Source: Madurella fahalii (Eukaryota; Ascomycota; Sordariomycetes; Sordariales). Taken from it: DNA of 38,776 bases. This document shows, in pieces, positions 1-9,404 of the stretch. The position numbers and the translations under genes were made by a program. The notes below the pieces were generated by a model. The model saw only the letters and a list, made by a program, of their open reading frames with translations, made no database searches and was not told the DNA's origin. Positions within the stretch are counted from its first letter, which is position 1. The number at the start of each line of letters is the position of its first letter. The stretch covers positions 1 to 38,776 of the forward strand of contig JAPYLN010000008.1 in the NCBI GenBank assembly GCA_029876055.1, read 5' to 3'.

Positions 1-112
1 TTCCTCATCGGAGTCCACTGGAATCCGATGAAAAAAGGGCCGTGCCACCCCCGAAGCGAGCCGACCGGGGGGTAGACTCCGTTGAAGCCCGTACCCCTGT
101 AGAATCCGATGG

Positions 113-136
<24 letters not shown>
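1..136. other. Non-coding left edge with A24 run
   Basis: GC-rich sequence followed by 24 consecutive A (113-136). It holds two copies of a short motif, GGAATCCGATGAAAA (about 22-37) and GTAGAATCCGATGGAAAA (about 99-116). The first overlaps an 8-bp inverted repeat (TCATCGGA/TCCGATGA, about 5-32). A similar motif, GTAGAAACGGATGAAAA, recurs at 37,437-37,530. No gene is supported; short open frames here are low complexity. Confidence 0.5.
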
Positions 137-144
<8 letters not shown>

Positions 145-475
145 GGTTGGGGTTGGGGGTCCTAACCCTAACCTTAACCTTAACCCCCACCCCCCCCGGG
201 CGCTCTTCGTCCCCCTCTCTGAACCCTCGCTCTCCCGGCACTCTTTACTAGGCCCAGACCCTAACCCGAACCCTAACCCAAGGTACCCCTAACCCTGGAT
301 AAACCTAACCCTAACCCTAACCCTAACTCTATATACATTATAACCCGAACCCTGATCAGAGGTAACCCTAACCCCAACCCTAAACCCTAACCCTAAATAT
401 TAATATCAATATCTAAATAATAAAATTAAAAAATAAAGTTCTTACTTTACTTTTATATTATAACCCTAACCCTCT
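137..475. repeat. Degenerate telomere-like repeats with head-to-head junction
   Basis: A G10 run (137-146) is followed by TTGGGG and TTGGGGG (147-159). From 161 the strand switches to CCCTAA-type repeats (CCTAACCCTAACC...), continuing in interrupted clusters to about 475. CCCTAA is the Pezizomycotina telomere repeat read from a left chromosome end. The interruptions (CCCGAA, CCTTAA, CCCCAA and AT-rich inserts) show this is not an active terminal tract. The G-rich to C-rich switch resembles a fusion or inverted telomere junction, although the tracts are very short. Confidence 0.75.
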
Positions 476-745
476 GACTCGAACTAGTATATAATATTTA
501 TTAATTTTTTTTTTATCTTTCTTATTTAAAAAAAAAAAAAAGGAATAAAAAAGAAAAAGGAAATAGGTAATAATCTATTAAAAGTTTAGATCGGAATTAT
601 ATAAATCCGAGACTTATTATTATAATAAAAAAGATTATAAGCTATTAAACAATAATAATTATAAGTATACTAATAAATTAAAAAGGTTAGGAGGGAAGAA
701 AATAAATAAATAAATAAATAAATAAATAAGAAAAAAAATCAACGT
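476..745. other. AT-rich spacer with (AAAT)n microsatellite
   Basis: Very AT-rich and non-coding. An (AAAT)n microsatellite of about seven units lies at 697-729. I see no gene. It lies just downstream of the stop codon of the minus-strand DUF3716 relic. Confidence 0.6.
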
Positions 746-785
746 ACGTTTGGATTGTCCCTCCTTCTCTCCTTATAATATGTAT

Positions 786-1440
786 TTACTCGTCGTCCGA
801 GCTGGTGCAGGTCTCCCAGGTACCCTCCTCCTCTACCTCCTCCTCCTCGTACGCCTCCTCCTCCTCCTCCTCCTCCTCCTCCTCCTCCACCTCGTCCGAC
901 CCCTCCTCCTCGCCCGCCTCAATCGTACGGCCAGCCCCCTCCTCCTCCTCCTCCTCGTCCTCGTCGTCCGACTCCTGCTCATATGGGTTCCGCAGCGTAC
1001 AACGGGCCCCATGGTCACGCCACTTGCAGTTGCCGCACGCGCCCTCGAAGTGGCCCTTGGCCCTACGACACTCCAGGAACGGGCCTCGTACGGGGTTGCG
1101 GCTACAGTCCAGGCAGACCTCCCCCGTACGCCCCCGGCTCTGGATCAGGACCGCGTTTAGGTAGCTGGGCCGGACCATCACCTTGCTAGCATCTACCTTG
1201 CCATCGTACGCCTCCACGTCCACAGAGTCCTTCTCCTAGAGGGTCTTCTGCTTGTTCTATAGATCCCTTGTATATTAGTCGTACGTTTCAGCCTTAGGGG
1301 GTAGGGGGAAGGGAGGGGGGGGCGGTTTCGTACGTTGATGCAGTACTGCTTCATAGCCTGGCGTATGGCGGCCTGGCCAGTGTAGAGGGTGACAACCCTA
1401 CGACCGTTCTCGGACGTTCGAGCGGTGGAAACGAGCGATA
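786..1440 (-). pseudogene. DUF3716-like zinc-cysteine protein, one intron, one premature TAG
   Basis: On the minus strand the frame carries a cysteine cluster, CLDC...GPFLECRR...GACGNCKW...GARCTLR, at about 1,125-995. This is the pattern of the fungal DUF3716 family (function unknown, often multi-copy near chromosome ends). An acidic poly-Glu C-terminus follows and ends at TAA 786-788. Upstream, exon 2 begins at 1,256. A 77-nt intron is inferred at 1,257-1,333 (GTACGA donor, CTAAT branch, CTATAG acceptor), and it joins in frame to exon 1 (1,334 to about 1,440; reads ...GRRVVTLYTGQAAIRQAMK...). One in-frame TAG at 1,236-1,238 fits CAG-to-TAG. A stop lies upstream of exon 1 and no start codon is evident, so the 5' end is unresolved. 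No palindrome of the 19-35 kb family is present in the intron. Confidence 0.6.
825..912. repeat. (TCC)n trinucleotide repeat encoding poly-Glu
   Basis: Near-perfect TCC repeat, longest uninterrupted part about 856-888. It encodes the poly-Glu tail of the minus-strand DUF3716 relic. It produces Ser-, Leu- and Arg-rich shadow frames on the other readings, which I do not annotate. Confidence 0.85.
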
Positions 1441-1666
1441 TCTTTAAGTTTTCTTCCCTAAAGAGCAGTCTCTGTTAGTGAATCGAACCAGGAGCCTCAT
1501 TGGTTTCTACCTAAGTAAACAGACTGCTTGACCACTTGGTCGGTAACTACTTGGTTGAAGGATAGTACACTGGATCTACTATATATAGTTTTACTAGGAA
1601 GTATAACTGAGTCTTCTAGAGTCTAGGGTTAGGGTAATAACTGGGGGAGAAGAAGGAGAATATTAA
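1441..1666. other. Spacer with short inverted repeat and TTAGGG pair
   Basis: Contains a 7-bp inverted repeat GCAGTCT/AGACTGC (1,465-1,471 and 1,521-1,527) enclosing a minus-strand GGTTCGATTC, which resembles a tRNA T-loop (Pol III B box). The intervening sequence does not fold as a tRNA. A GGGTTAGGG pair lies at about 1,626-1,635. No gene is supported. Confidence 0.4.
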
Positions 1667-1854
1667 TGTTATAGAGTTTCAAAAATATAAGAAAATTTGT
1701 ATTATCTAAGAAAGCTCTGGGTAGAGCGTACGGGAGCACCGAAATATAGGATAGGAAGTGGGCTAGTACCCGTAGAAGGTTCTAGAATCCTAGAGGTTAC
1801 GGGAACCCTAGGATCTAAGCTGCCTCGTCCGACCTGGTACTAAACCTCGTAATA
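1667..1854 (-). mobile_element. Solo LTR of the 3.3-5.0 kb element family, TSD ATTAA
   Basis: This 188-bp segment is the inverted complement of the LTRs at 3,331-3,521 and 4,828-5,020. The shared core includes the region around CTAGGGTTCCCGTAACC and the end TTTCTTAGA. On the plus strand it begins TGTTA, matching the TAACA end of the family LTR. It is flanked by perfect 5-bp direct repeats ATTAA (1,662-1,666 and 1,855-1,859), as expected for integrase-mediated insertion followed by LTR-LTR recombination. The other end is RIP-altered (TATTA instead of TGTTA, read from the minus strand). Confidence 0.85.
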
Positions 1855-1859
1855 ATTAA

Positions 1860-3330
1860 CGTACGATATCTTTAGATGATCAAGATATTAAATAGGTATT
1901 ATTTATCTTATTAAATATATTTGATTAATATATAAGTTTCTATAATATAAAAAGAATTGTAACCTTAATCTTAAATTAATATCCTTTTAACTATATAAAT
2001 ACATTTATTATATATTATAAATAATTTTATTAGTCTAAAGATATTAGAAATATTTTTAATATGTTATAGTATAGGATTAGGGTATTGAAATCTAGAACTA
2101 TAGAGCTGGATTAAGAGTACTTATATTATAGTAAGTTAGATAATATTATAATAGCTTAGATCAAATCAATCTAGACTACTATAGCTTTATTTAGATTACT
2201 ATAACTAATCTAGAAGACTATAATCTAGGACGATCTAGTATAATCAGTTATAATTAAGTATAATCTAGATACTCGGATCCTAATAATCCGTATATTGAGA
2301 CTTATATCTATAGACCTAGATTCTTATAGTCCTCTATAGGAAAGTAGAGGTATAAAAGAGGTTTATTCTCGTCTTCAATCTTAGACTTTAGTAGGATAAT
2401 ATAACGAGAATACTATTGTAAGTACTATCGTATATATAATTAAATATATAATCAATTATATCTATTTTGAAATATTGTTCATATATTTGATTTATATTGA
2501 GAATCGCGATTCTATTATTTAATCTATTATTATTAGACTTATAGGCCAAAGTTTATTCCTTATTACAACTTTCTATATTTAAAAGTTAAATAGCTATATC
2601 TATCTCCTATATTTATACTCTAAATAGTTCTAATCTTCTATATCTTGATCTTACTTTATATAAGGTAATAAAAGAGCTCTTTACTTTCTAATAGAATTTA
2701 ATTATATTCTAGAGATTTATTAAAGAAAAGAAAAGAATAAAAAATAAGTATTAAGAGCTAGGTCGGTAACGATAAATCTAGTAAAAGAGTTATTAAATTG
2801 AATAGATATTAGGTAATAATAAGCCTAATAAAAAGGTTATTATATTAAATAGAAAAGAGGAAAAAGTAATTAGACCGGAACTGAATTTAATTATAGAGTT
2901 TATTAGATTCTATTAATATATAAAATAATACTAATAATAAGTAACCTATATTAGTATATAACCTACTTTCTATATAATGCGATATCTCTATACTTAAATA
3001 ATAATATTCCCCCTCTTTATAAGATACCCCGTACTTTAAAAGAAGGCTAGGTAATCTTAACCCTCTAAGTACTTCAAAATAATAAAAATCTAAGTAAATA
3101 AACTGTCGCTAAGATTTATAGAGTCGATAATAGAACCCTAGGTCAGCATCGTACCGGGAAGCCTATATAACGGATTACTATATCTAAGGTAAAGAAGTTT
3201 ATTCAATTAGAAGTGGAGTATTATAGGGTTTCTATTGTAATCTTATAACTAGTAATCTTAAGAGTATTAACTTTAATACTGAGATAGGTACTTTATAAAT
3301 ACTAGTATAATCTATAATAAAGTACGATAT
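1860..3330. other. AT-rich, heavily mutated non-coding block
   Basis: Dominated by TA-rich sequence with very few CpA/TpG, typical of extreme RIP. I find no coding frame. It holds one copy of a dispersed repeat (2,570-2,730; see separate entries) and an isolated 13/14 match to the helicase-region palindrome at 2,267-2,280 (AGATACTCGGATCC). Confidence 0.6.
2570..2730. repeat. Dispersed repeat, copy 1 of 3
   Basis: Similar to 5,945-6,075 and, more distantly, 18,395-18,540. Shared blocks include ATCTCCT..TATTTATA(T/C)TCTAAATAGT, and TATATAAGGTAATAAAAGAG followed by CTTTACTTTCTAATA. It contains a TATA-like element and an AATAAA-like element close together, as seen in LTRs, but I could not define ends. 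Identity of the element is unknown. Confidence 0.5.
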
Positions 3331-3939
3331 TATTATAGGGTTTAATACTAGGTTAGGCCAGGTAGTCCAGATCCTAGGGTTCCCGTAACCTCTAGGATTC
3401 TAGAACTTTCCTCGGGTACTGGCCCACTTCCTGTCATATATTTCGGTGCTTCCGTACGCTCTGCCTAGAGCTTTCTTAGAAAACAACGAATTTTGATTAT
3501 TTTTCATTTTCCTATATAATAACTGGTGCCTACTACTAGGTTAGCCTGACGGCTGAATTCGAACCTAACGAATCTCCTGTATAAATATATACGATATAAT
3601 CCTATATATGAATATACGCGACTTTCCTATCTAATCCGACGACCCTTTTATTAGGCTAGTCGTTGCCCGGCCGGACTCCTAGATACTATCTTCTTTTCTT
3701 TTTTTTTTAATAGAACCCCTAGAATGTAGTTAAGTTCAATCAGCCTTATATACCCGACTGGCTTAGTTAAACTTGATTTCGGCCTTGCCCGCCTACCCGG
3801 CTTAGCGATCGGATCCGATAATTCAGTCGGCCTTACCTACCTAGCGGCCCTAGCGATCCGATCCGACAGCTTATTCAACCTCGCCTGCCCGGCCTACCTT
3901 ACCTACCTAGCTAGCCTAGTAATCGACTTTAATAGGTGT

Positions 3940-4045
3940 ATAGTTAGATACAGCCTAGTTATATATCTGTAACTACTATAGCTAGACTTTCGATAAGAGA
4001 TACCTCTTAATCGGGTATATCTTTTAAACCTACTACCCGGCCTAA
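3940..4045 (+). pseudogene. Decayed C2H2-like zinc-finger fragment
   Basis: In the frame of the better copy at 38,142-38,402, this stretch reads ICNYYS*TFDKRYLLIGYIF*. Relative to that copy (CNYCSQTFDKRHLL) the second Cys codon is TAT (3,977-3,979), Gln is TAG (3,983-3,985) and His is Tyr. All three changes are C-to-T or G-to-A at CpA/TpG. The fragment therefore cannot encode a functional finger. Confidence 0.6.
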
Positions 4046-4110
4046 TAACGTTGTTAGTAATAACGTTAATAATAATAACGTTATCAATAATAACGTTAGT
4101 AATAACAACC
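4044..4110. repeat. AATAACGTT-type tandem repeat
   Basis: Irregular repeats of AATAACGTT with AAT insertions, following the zinc-finger relic. The same array occurs at 38,401-38,467, where more CG is retained (AATAACGTCGTT). It belongs to the interior of the LTR element. Confidence 0.75.
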
Positions 4111-4339
4111 AATAGAGAGTCCAGTAGACTTCTAAGCTAGGATTTAGGGTTTAAAGGAATACTAGGAATTTATAGTCTTGATATTAGCCTAGATGATAAA
4201 CAAGTTGACGGAATTCCTGTATAATATTATAGTTCAGGTCGCGGCTTCGGCTTCGGCCTAGCCTACCCGGACTGGAGATCGTGTTCCTATTAAATATTAT
4301 ACTATTAATCGGAATAAGTATTACGATAGGTATTACGAT

Positions 4340-4600
4340 AGATATCCCGGCCTTGACGGTCTTGACTATTGTAACAGCCTTAACTACCTCGACAGCCCTG
4401 ATGGCTTTGACGGCACCAATAATCTTAACGGTACTGACGACCTTAATAGTACTAACGGCCCTAACGGCTTTAACTATCCTAGTTACTCTAGCAATAGTTC
4501 TAACTATTCTAACTACCCTGACGATAGCCCTGACTATCCCGACTACTCTAACGACGGCCCTGACTTTTCTGACCGCCCTAATAATACCCGGATTAAATAT
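4340..4600. repeat. Degenerate minisatellite, period about 9/18 bp
   Basis: Repeats of the type CCTGACGGC and CTTGACTAC, also starting in the second copy at 38,670-38,776. The most coherent plus-strand reading is rich in Asp, Asn, Gly, Tyr and Pro. It continues into a region of DRYDR/NDRY-type repeats (about 4,640-4,770) with only a few TAG/TGA breaks, so a repetitive hydrophilic protein may once have been encoded. The long open Leu-Thr-rich frame is a by-product of the repeat. Confidence 0.55.
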
Positions 4601-5109
4601 AATACCCCTATCGAAGATAATAGGGACGAACATTACGATAGATATAATACAGTTATATAAGATAGATCTGATAGATACGACGATGGATAGGATAGATACG
4701 ATAGACCTGATAGATATAATGATAGGTATAACGATGGACCCGATAGATATAATGACAGGTACGATGGGTTCTGATTGGTTAAGAGGTATAATAGAGGTAT
4801 TATTTTTTCAATTCAGTCCTAGGTAATTATTACGAGGTTTAATACCAGGTTAGGCTAGGTAGTCTAGATCCTAGGATCCCTATAACCTCTGGAATTCTAG
4901 AACCTTCTTCGGGTACTAGCCTACTTCCTGTTATATATTTCGGTACTTCTATATACTCTTATCCAGAGCTTTCTTAGAAAACAACGAATTTTAATTATTT
5001 TTTGATTTTCCTATATAACAAATATAGTGATAGTTAATTGAATAAAGGTCCTCTAAAGACAAATCTGAGGGGTCTTTAGAGACGTATATAATAACCTCTA
5101 AACTCTGAT

Positions 5110-5945
5110 CTCTGATAGGATATAGGCCTAGATACTACTAAGCAGTACTAGCCTCTGCTTTATAATAAAGAGGCTATTATTCAATATATAGTCGAGCTAT
5201 ATATATAAGCTTTTCCTCTAAGCTTAAATAGTATAGAAGATATAGTTAACTAACTACTATATATATACAATTTATCTTCTATTAGTAAACTCTAGGTATA
5301 TCGATTTATTAAATACCAAATAGAATTCTATATATCGTTTATATATAAATACGATTATTAGAAAGCTAAATATAAAGATCTAAAAGTTATTAATAAGTGG
5401 TTTACCTTGATATAGAATATTAAAGCTAAGTATAGTATCCTAGATAATAATATCTATAACTTCGACGAGATAGAGTTTATAATAGAGTATTATCTATATA
5501 GATATAGTAGTTACGACCTCGGGTAGCTATAGTAAAGTAATACTAGCCTAACCTAGTAACTGTAAATAGGTGATAGTAATCTAAAGTATTAATACCTTTA
5601 GCTAGGCTATCCTACTATTTATTATTTTAGCTATATAATAATACTTTACTAACTAATATACTAAATACAACCTTCTAGCTAACTAGTATATTATAACTAC
5701 CGAGAATAGCTAGACTACTAATATAGTAGACCTAGATTAAATCAAGTACTTTAACTTCTATATAGTATTGTATATAAAGAGTAAGATACCGGTTATTAAT
5801 TCTCGATAGTTATAAAAGTTATTACTTAACCGAATTTGAACTCTACTACTAGTAAAATAATATTATTATACTCTATATACTTCTATACTCTTCCTATAAA
5901 CTCTAGCTACTCGATATTAGCTACTTTAAACTACTGAAGTAGTAT
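5110..5945 (+). pseudogene. pogo/Fot-like DDE transposase, 3' truncated
   Basis: One frame, broken by many TAG/TAA, shows the order typical of fungal pogo-superfamily transposases. A CENP-B-type helix-turn-helix region (IIQYI..., SIEDI, VYRFIKYQ; about 5,170-5,340) is followed by ...KAKYSILDNNIYNFDE (about 5,425-5,475) holding the first catalytic Asp. The catalytic-domain end follows (TTNI..LD.IKYF, a LYTSILFL block corresponding to the usual PPHSSH segment; about 5,700-5,940). The usual YNFDETGF motif is YNFDEIEF here. Alignment by eye to the copy at 16,985-17,935 is clear from about 5,585. Homology stops near 5,945, where a dispersed repeat begins. Not functional. Confidence 0.75.
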
Positions 5946-6075
5946 CTCCTCTATTTATATTCTAAATAGTCCTAATCTTTTATATCTCTATCTTATTCTA
6001 TATAAAGTAATAAAAGAGAGTTCTTTACTTTCTAATATATCTTATAGTAACTTTCTAGATTAAAAGTTTAAAATC
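5945..6075. repeat. Dispersed repeat, copy 2 of 3
   Basis: Matches 2,570-2,730 over ATCTCCTCTATTTATATTCT and AAGTAATAAAAGAG...TTTACTTTCTAATA. It abuts the truncated pogo-like pseudogene, so it may mark the insertion that truncated it. Confidence 0.5.
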
Positions 6076-6456
6076 TTTTTTAAAGGTTTTAAATATAAAA
6101 ATAATATAATTTACTTTTAAAAGAGATTTTATTATATTTTATATAAGAAATTTGTAATAAAGTTAGAAGGTATAGTTATAGTTAAAAAGTTAGGTTATAC
6201 TCCCTACTTTAGCCGATACAACTACGTCCTACTATATATCTTCTAAATACTACCCTCTATCTTCGAACTACTATAACTTTATTAATTCTAGGCTAAAATA
6301 CGTAGTTTCGGGCTAGAATTATCCCCTAATATTCACTCTATCTATAGATATAGGAAAAACCTTATTATAGAAGAGTAGGCTATAATTATTATAGCTCAAA
6401 TAATAGGGATACTCTATAAGGTCCTAGCTAATAACTTCGACTATAGTCCGGCCTAT
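6076..6456. other. Unassigned AT-rich segment
   Basis: No feature recognised. A plus-strand frame at about 6,150-6,456 has relatively few stops (readings such as SPNIHSIYRYRKNLIIEE), so it may be an old coding fragment, but I cannot name a family. It ends at the left LTR of the 6,457-9,404 element. Confidence 0.3.
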
Positions 6457-7431
6457 TAAAGTAGAGGATAGTATACTAGCCGGATAGTACTCTAAGATAA
6501 CTCTAGAACTTCGGGTCCGGCGGTATAGGTCCGGGGTATCGGGTTCCCGGCTCTCCGGGCTAGATCAGGTAATCGGACTGAAAACCTACCTTTTTTCTGT
6601 ATTTAAGACTGTCCTAACTATCGACCTCGATAGTCAAAGACAATTAAGATCAATAGTTCAACCAATTCTTTCTTTTAATTTACTTACTCTATTAGGAACT
6701 ATCTTTATAGCCTCTCTCTGATTAAAGGGAGTCCTACCTATCTTTATTACTACTTTAGTCTAAACTGTATTACTAGGAATCCTGATTTATTATCGAATTT
6801 CTTAGTCATTATCTCTCCCTTTATTTTATTATCTTATTATTTTATTAATAGAGTAGATATATATTTTCTACTCTATTTTAAATAAAGGCTTTATCGGGGA
6901 GGAATATAGCTCTGGATCTAAATTAGATTACGGACCCTATTGTATCTTCCTATTATAACATATATTATTCCTAGGAAAGGAGCGGTATATTATATCAAGG
7001 ATCCTTATTTCCTTCTGATCCGACGAAGTCGGTTGCAGTTAAAGCGGATTTACAGGCTATTAGGCCTAGACTAATAAAATTATCGGCTATTAAGCCCGAT
7101 TAATTGGATTTATAGGCTATTAGGCCTAGTCTTATAGAGTTGAGAGTAATACTAGTAGACTTAGTACGGTATAGCTATTTAATTACTATCCTTCTTATAA
7201 AGATCACTTAGAAGATCCTCTTAGCTATATTAACTACGTTACTAGGTATCCTAGTATTAGAGAGCTAAGGACTCGGATAATTCGGGGCCTAGGTATAGAA
7301 AATCCTATTATTTTATTTTCTATCTTATAATTAATAGCAATAGTACCGACTACTATATTATTTCCTCTTTTCTTTCTTCTTTCTTCTCTTCTTTTCTCCC
7401 CCGATTTAGCTACCTTTGTCTTTAGACTACA

Positions 7432-7512
7432 GACCCCCCTCTGATCAGACGGACCCCCCTCTAATCAGACAGACCTCCCTCTAATCAGACGGACCCCCCT
7501 CTAATCAGACAG
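7432..7512. repeat. 20-bp tandem repeat, four copies
   Basis: Four units of ACCCCCCTCTAATCAGACGG, each containing TCTRATCAGA. The first unit keeps the perfect palindrome TCTGATCAGA and the later ones carry TCTAATCAGA, a TpG-to-TpA change. Located just upstream of the Gag-like relic. Confidence 0.85.
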
Positions 7513-7519
7513 ATCTAAT

Positions 7520-8370
7520 CTCTTCTATTATTATACCTCCTATTACAAACGTCGGATTCCTATACCCTAAAGACTTTAGTCTAACCGGTCTCTTTAATAG
7601 CGATAAAGTTACGAAGTACCTAAAATACTTTAAAGATACCTATAACGACTTCGGTATCAGGGATACTAATAAGGCTCGACAATAGGAATACTAGTATAAT
7701 TCGGATACTAGGGCCGTTATTAAGAATCTCAGGGGTACCTAGGACGACTAGCCTACCTTTAAGAAAACTCTCTATACCTACTAGAAGTACTAAGATACCT
7801 GCTAGGATAATAACACTGTTCTAAGGCTTCAACGGTTCTATATAAAGCATATCGAATCGACTGCCTCAGCCCTCGTCGACGCCCTAGCCGAGTAGGACCG
7901 CCTTATCGTACGACTTCTAGCTGCCCGGGTCTCTAAAGCAAAGGCTTTAGTGGCTAGTCTGTTCTGGAATAAGATCGGGGACGGCCTTTAAGTTACCTTC
8001 CTCGGCCGAGGAAAGGAGAAACAGGCGATTGAAGTATTAGGGTATTCAGCCTTTTGTAACTGGATTCTTGGGATTGCAATAGACGGTTTTGTCCTTCCTG
8101 ACGATCGGGTCTAGAGGTTCAAACCGTCGCTTGGCCTATCGTCTCTTCTATCCTAAGTAGTTGACGATGAAGATCCTGAAGCCTAAGCAATAGTCCTTCC
8201 GCTTCTACTTTCTCCCTCTAATCAGAAGGAACTAGATAAGGCTGTAGAAGAGTTTAGGGTCCTAGTAATTAGTTACCTATACCTAGAGTCCCCGTATCGC
8301 CGGTACTAGGAACTATAGAACAAAGAGGGCATTTATATTAGGTCCTAAGACTACCTGCTATAAAGAAGTC
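7520..8370 (+). pseudogene. Gag-like protein relic of the LTR element
   Basis: One continuous frame from about 7,520 reads PKDFSLTGLFNSDKVTKYL, then KYFKDTYNDFGIRDTNKA..., then AVIKNLRGT.DD.PTFKKTL. This fits retrotransposon Gag proteins (a substrate-like start F.G..., a Y...F motif, then a DW..FK..L block). At least ten TAG/TAA codons interrupt it, mostly where Trp or Gln would be expected. No CCHC zinc knuckle is visible before the repetitive segment at 8,380. Gag coats the element RNA in cytoplasmic particles; this copy is dead. Confidence 0.65.
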
Positions 8371-8379
8371 GACTACCCT

Positions 8380-8825
8380 ATTACCCGGTTTATCACCTAG
8401 CTTATTACTTAGCCGTTACTCGGCCTAATATATTACCCGTTACCTAGTCCGTTACCTGGCTTATCGACTGCCCTGTCGTCCGGCTTGTCAGCTGACTTAC
8501 TAGCTTATTACCCGGCTTATTACCTAGCTGTTGCCCGGCCCGTTATCCGGTCTATCACCCGGCTTGTCAACTGCCTTATCGACTACCCTATTACCTAGCC
8601 TAATACCCTACCTATCGTTTCGTCTATTCCTTAGCTCGTTCTTTAGTCCTTTCTTTTCTTCAGCTTATTACCTAGCTGTAACTCAGCCCAACGCGTTACC
8701 CGATACTCAGTCCGTTATCTAGCTTATCGACTACTCTGTTATCCGGCTTATCGACTAACTTACTAGCTTGTCGTCCGGCTTGTTATCCGGCCGTTACCTA
8801 GTTTACCACTTACCCTACTATACCC
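8380..8825. repeat. 12-bp-period repeat in the LTR element interior
   Basis: Degenerate repeats of the type CCCGGCTTATCA/TTACCTAGCTTG. Spacing is near multiples of 12, so translated frames are Pro/Leu/Ser-rich. The 63-aa open frame inside it is a by-product of the repeat. It ends in a C/T-rich tract at 8,822-8,850. Confidence 0.65.
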
Positions 8826-9404
8826 CCCCCTTTTTTTTTCCTTTTCTTCCTTTAATAAGAATAGGATAGTAGGTCCCTATTAGATCAGAGGGACAATAGA
8901 ATAAAGGAGGCAGTTAGGTTTTCCTTTTCTTGTTATTAAATCTACTAGCTAGAGCTATATATAGATTTAAAAGGGAGATATAAAGTAGGGGATAGTATAC
9001 TAGCCGGATAGCACTTTAAGATAACTCTAGGACTTCAGGTCCGGCGGTATAGGTCCGGGGTATCGGGTTCCCGGCCCTCCGGACTAGATCAGGTAATCGA
9101 ACTGAAAACCTACTTTTTTTCTATATTTAAGACTATCCTAACTATCGACTTCGATAGTCAAGGACAATTAAGATTAATAGTTCAACCAATTCTTTCTTTC
9201 GATTTACTTACTCTATTAGGAACTATCTTTATAGCCTCTCTCTGATTAAAGGGAGTCCTACCTATCTTTATTACTACTTTAGTCTAAGCTATATTACTAA
9301 GAATCCTAGTTTATTATCGGGTTTTTCAGTCGTTATCCCTCCCTTTATTTTATTATCTTATTATTTTATTAATAAAGTAGATATATATTTTCCGCTCTAT
9401 TTCA

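Larger units (their letters stand above)
3331..5020 (+). mobile_element. Small LTR element with 191/193-bp LTRs, non-autonomous
   Basis: LTRs at 3,331-3,521 and 4,828-5,020 are direct repeats. Ends read TATTA...TAATA (left) and TATTA...TAACA (right), which are RIP-altered forms of TGTTA...TAACA. Two bases after the left LTR a TGGTGCC sequence (3,524-3,530) sits where a primer-binding site is expected. The 5-bp flanks GATAT (3,326-3,330) and AATAT (5,021-5,025) differ by one G-to-A transition, consistent with a decayed TSD. The 1,306-bp interior shows no reverse transcriptase or integrase. It contains a decayed C2H2-finger-like frame, an AATAACGTT-type tandem repeat and a DNA minisatellite. 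A second copy of the interior starts at about 38,009. Confidence 0.75.
6457..9404 (+). mobile_element. Gag-only LTR retroelement with two 424-bp LTRs
   Basis: Left LTR 6,457-6,880 and right LTR 8,981-9,404 are direct repeats of equal length (424 bp). They begin TAAAGTAG and end CTATTTTA or CTATTTCA, consistent with ancestral TGAA...TTCA ends. They include the shared block CCGGCGGTATAGGTCCGGGG. The purine tract AAAAGGGAGATATAAAG directly precedes the right LTR as a possible polypurine tract. The 2,100-bp interior holds a Gag-like relic and a repetitive proline/leucine-rich segment but no visible protease, reverse transcriptase or integrase. This looks like a large non-autonomous (LARD-like) element. 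No matching target-site duplication is visible (CCTAT versus ATATA). A truncated inverted LTR of this family is at 37,156-37,408. Confidence 0.8.

Noticed and set aside
805..1164. Ser-, Leu- and Arg-rich open frames over the TCC repeat.
   Set aside because: They are shadows of the minus-strand DUF3716 frame, whose Cys pattern is conserved-looking.
1465..1527. Possible tRNA on the minus strand (7-bp acceptor-like stem GCAGTCT/AGACTGC and GGTTCGATTC).
   Set aside because: The span is only 63 nt, the T-stem does not pair, and no anticodon arm can be formed. At best a tRNA-like relic.
4281..4826. 181-residue Leu/Thr/Ile-rich open frame and its 149-residue antisense partner.
   Set aside because: Both are generated by the 9/18-bp minisatellite; composition is a direct product of the repeat and no family is recognisable.
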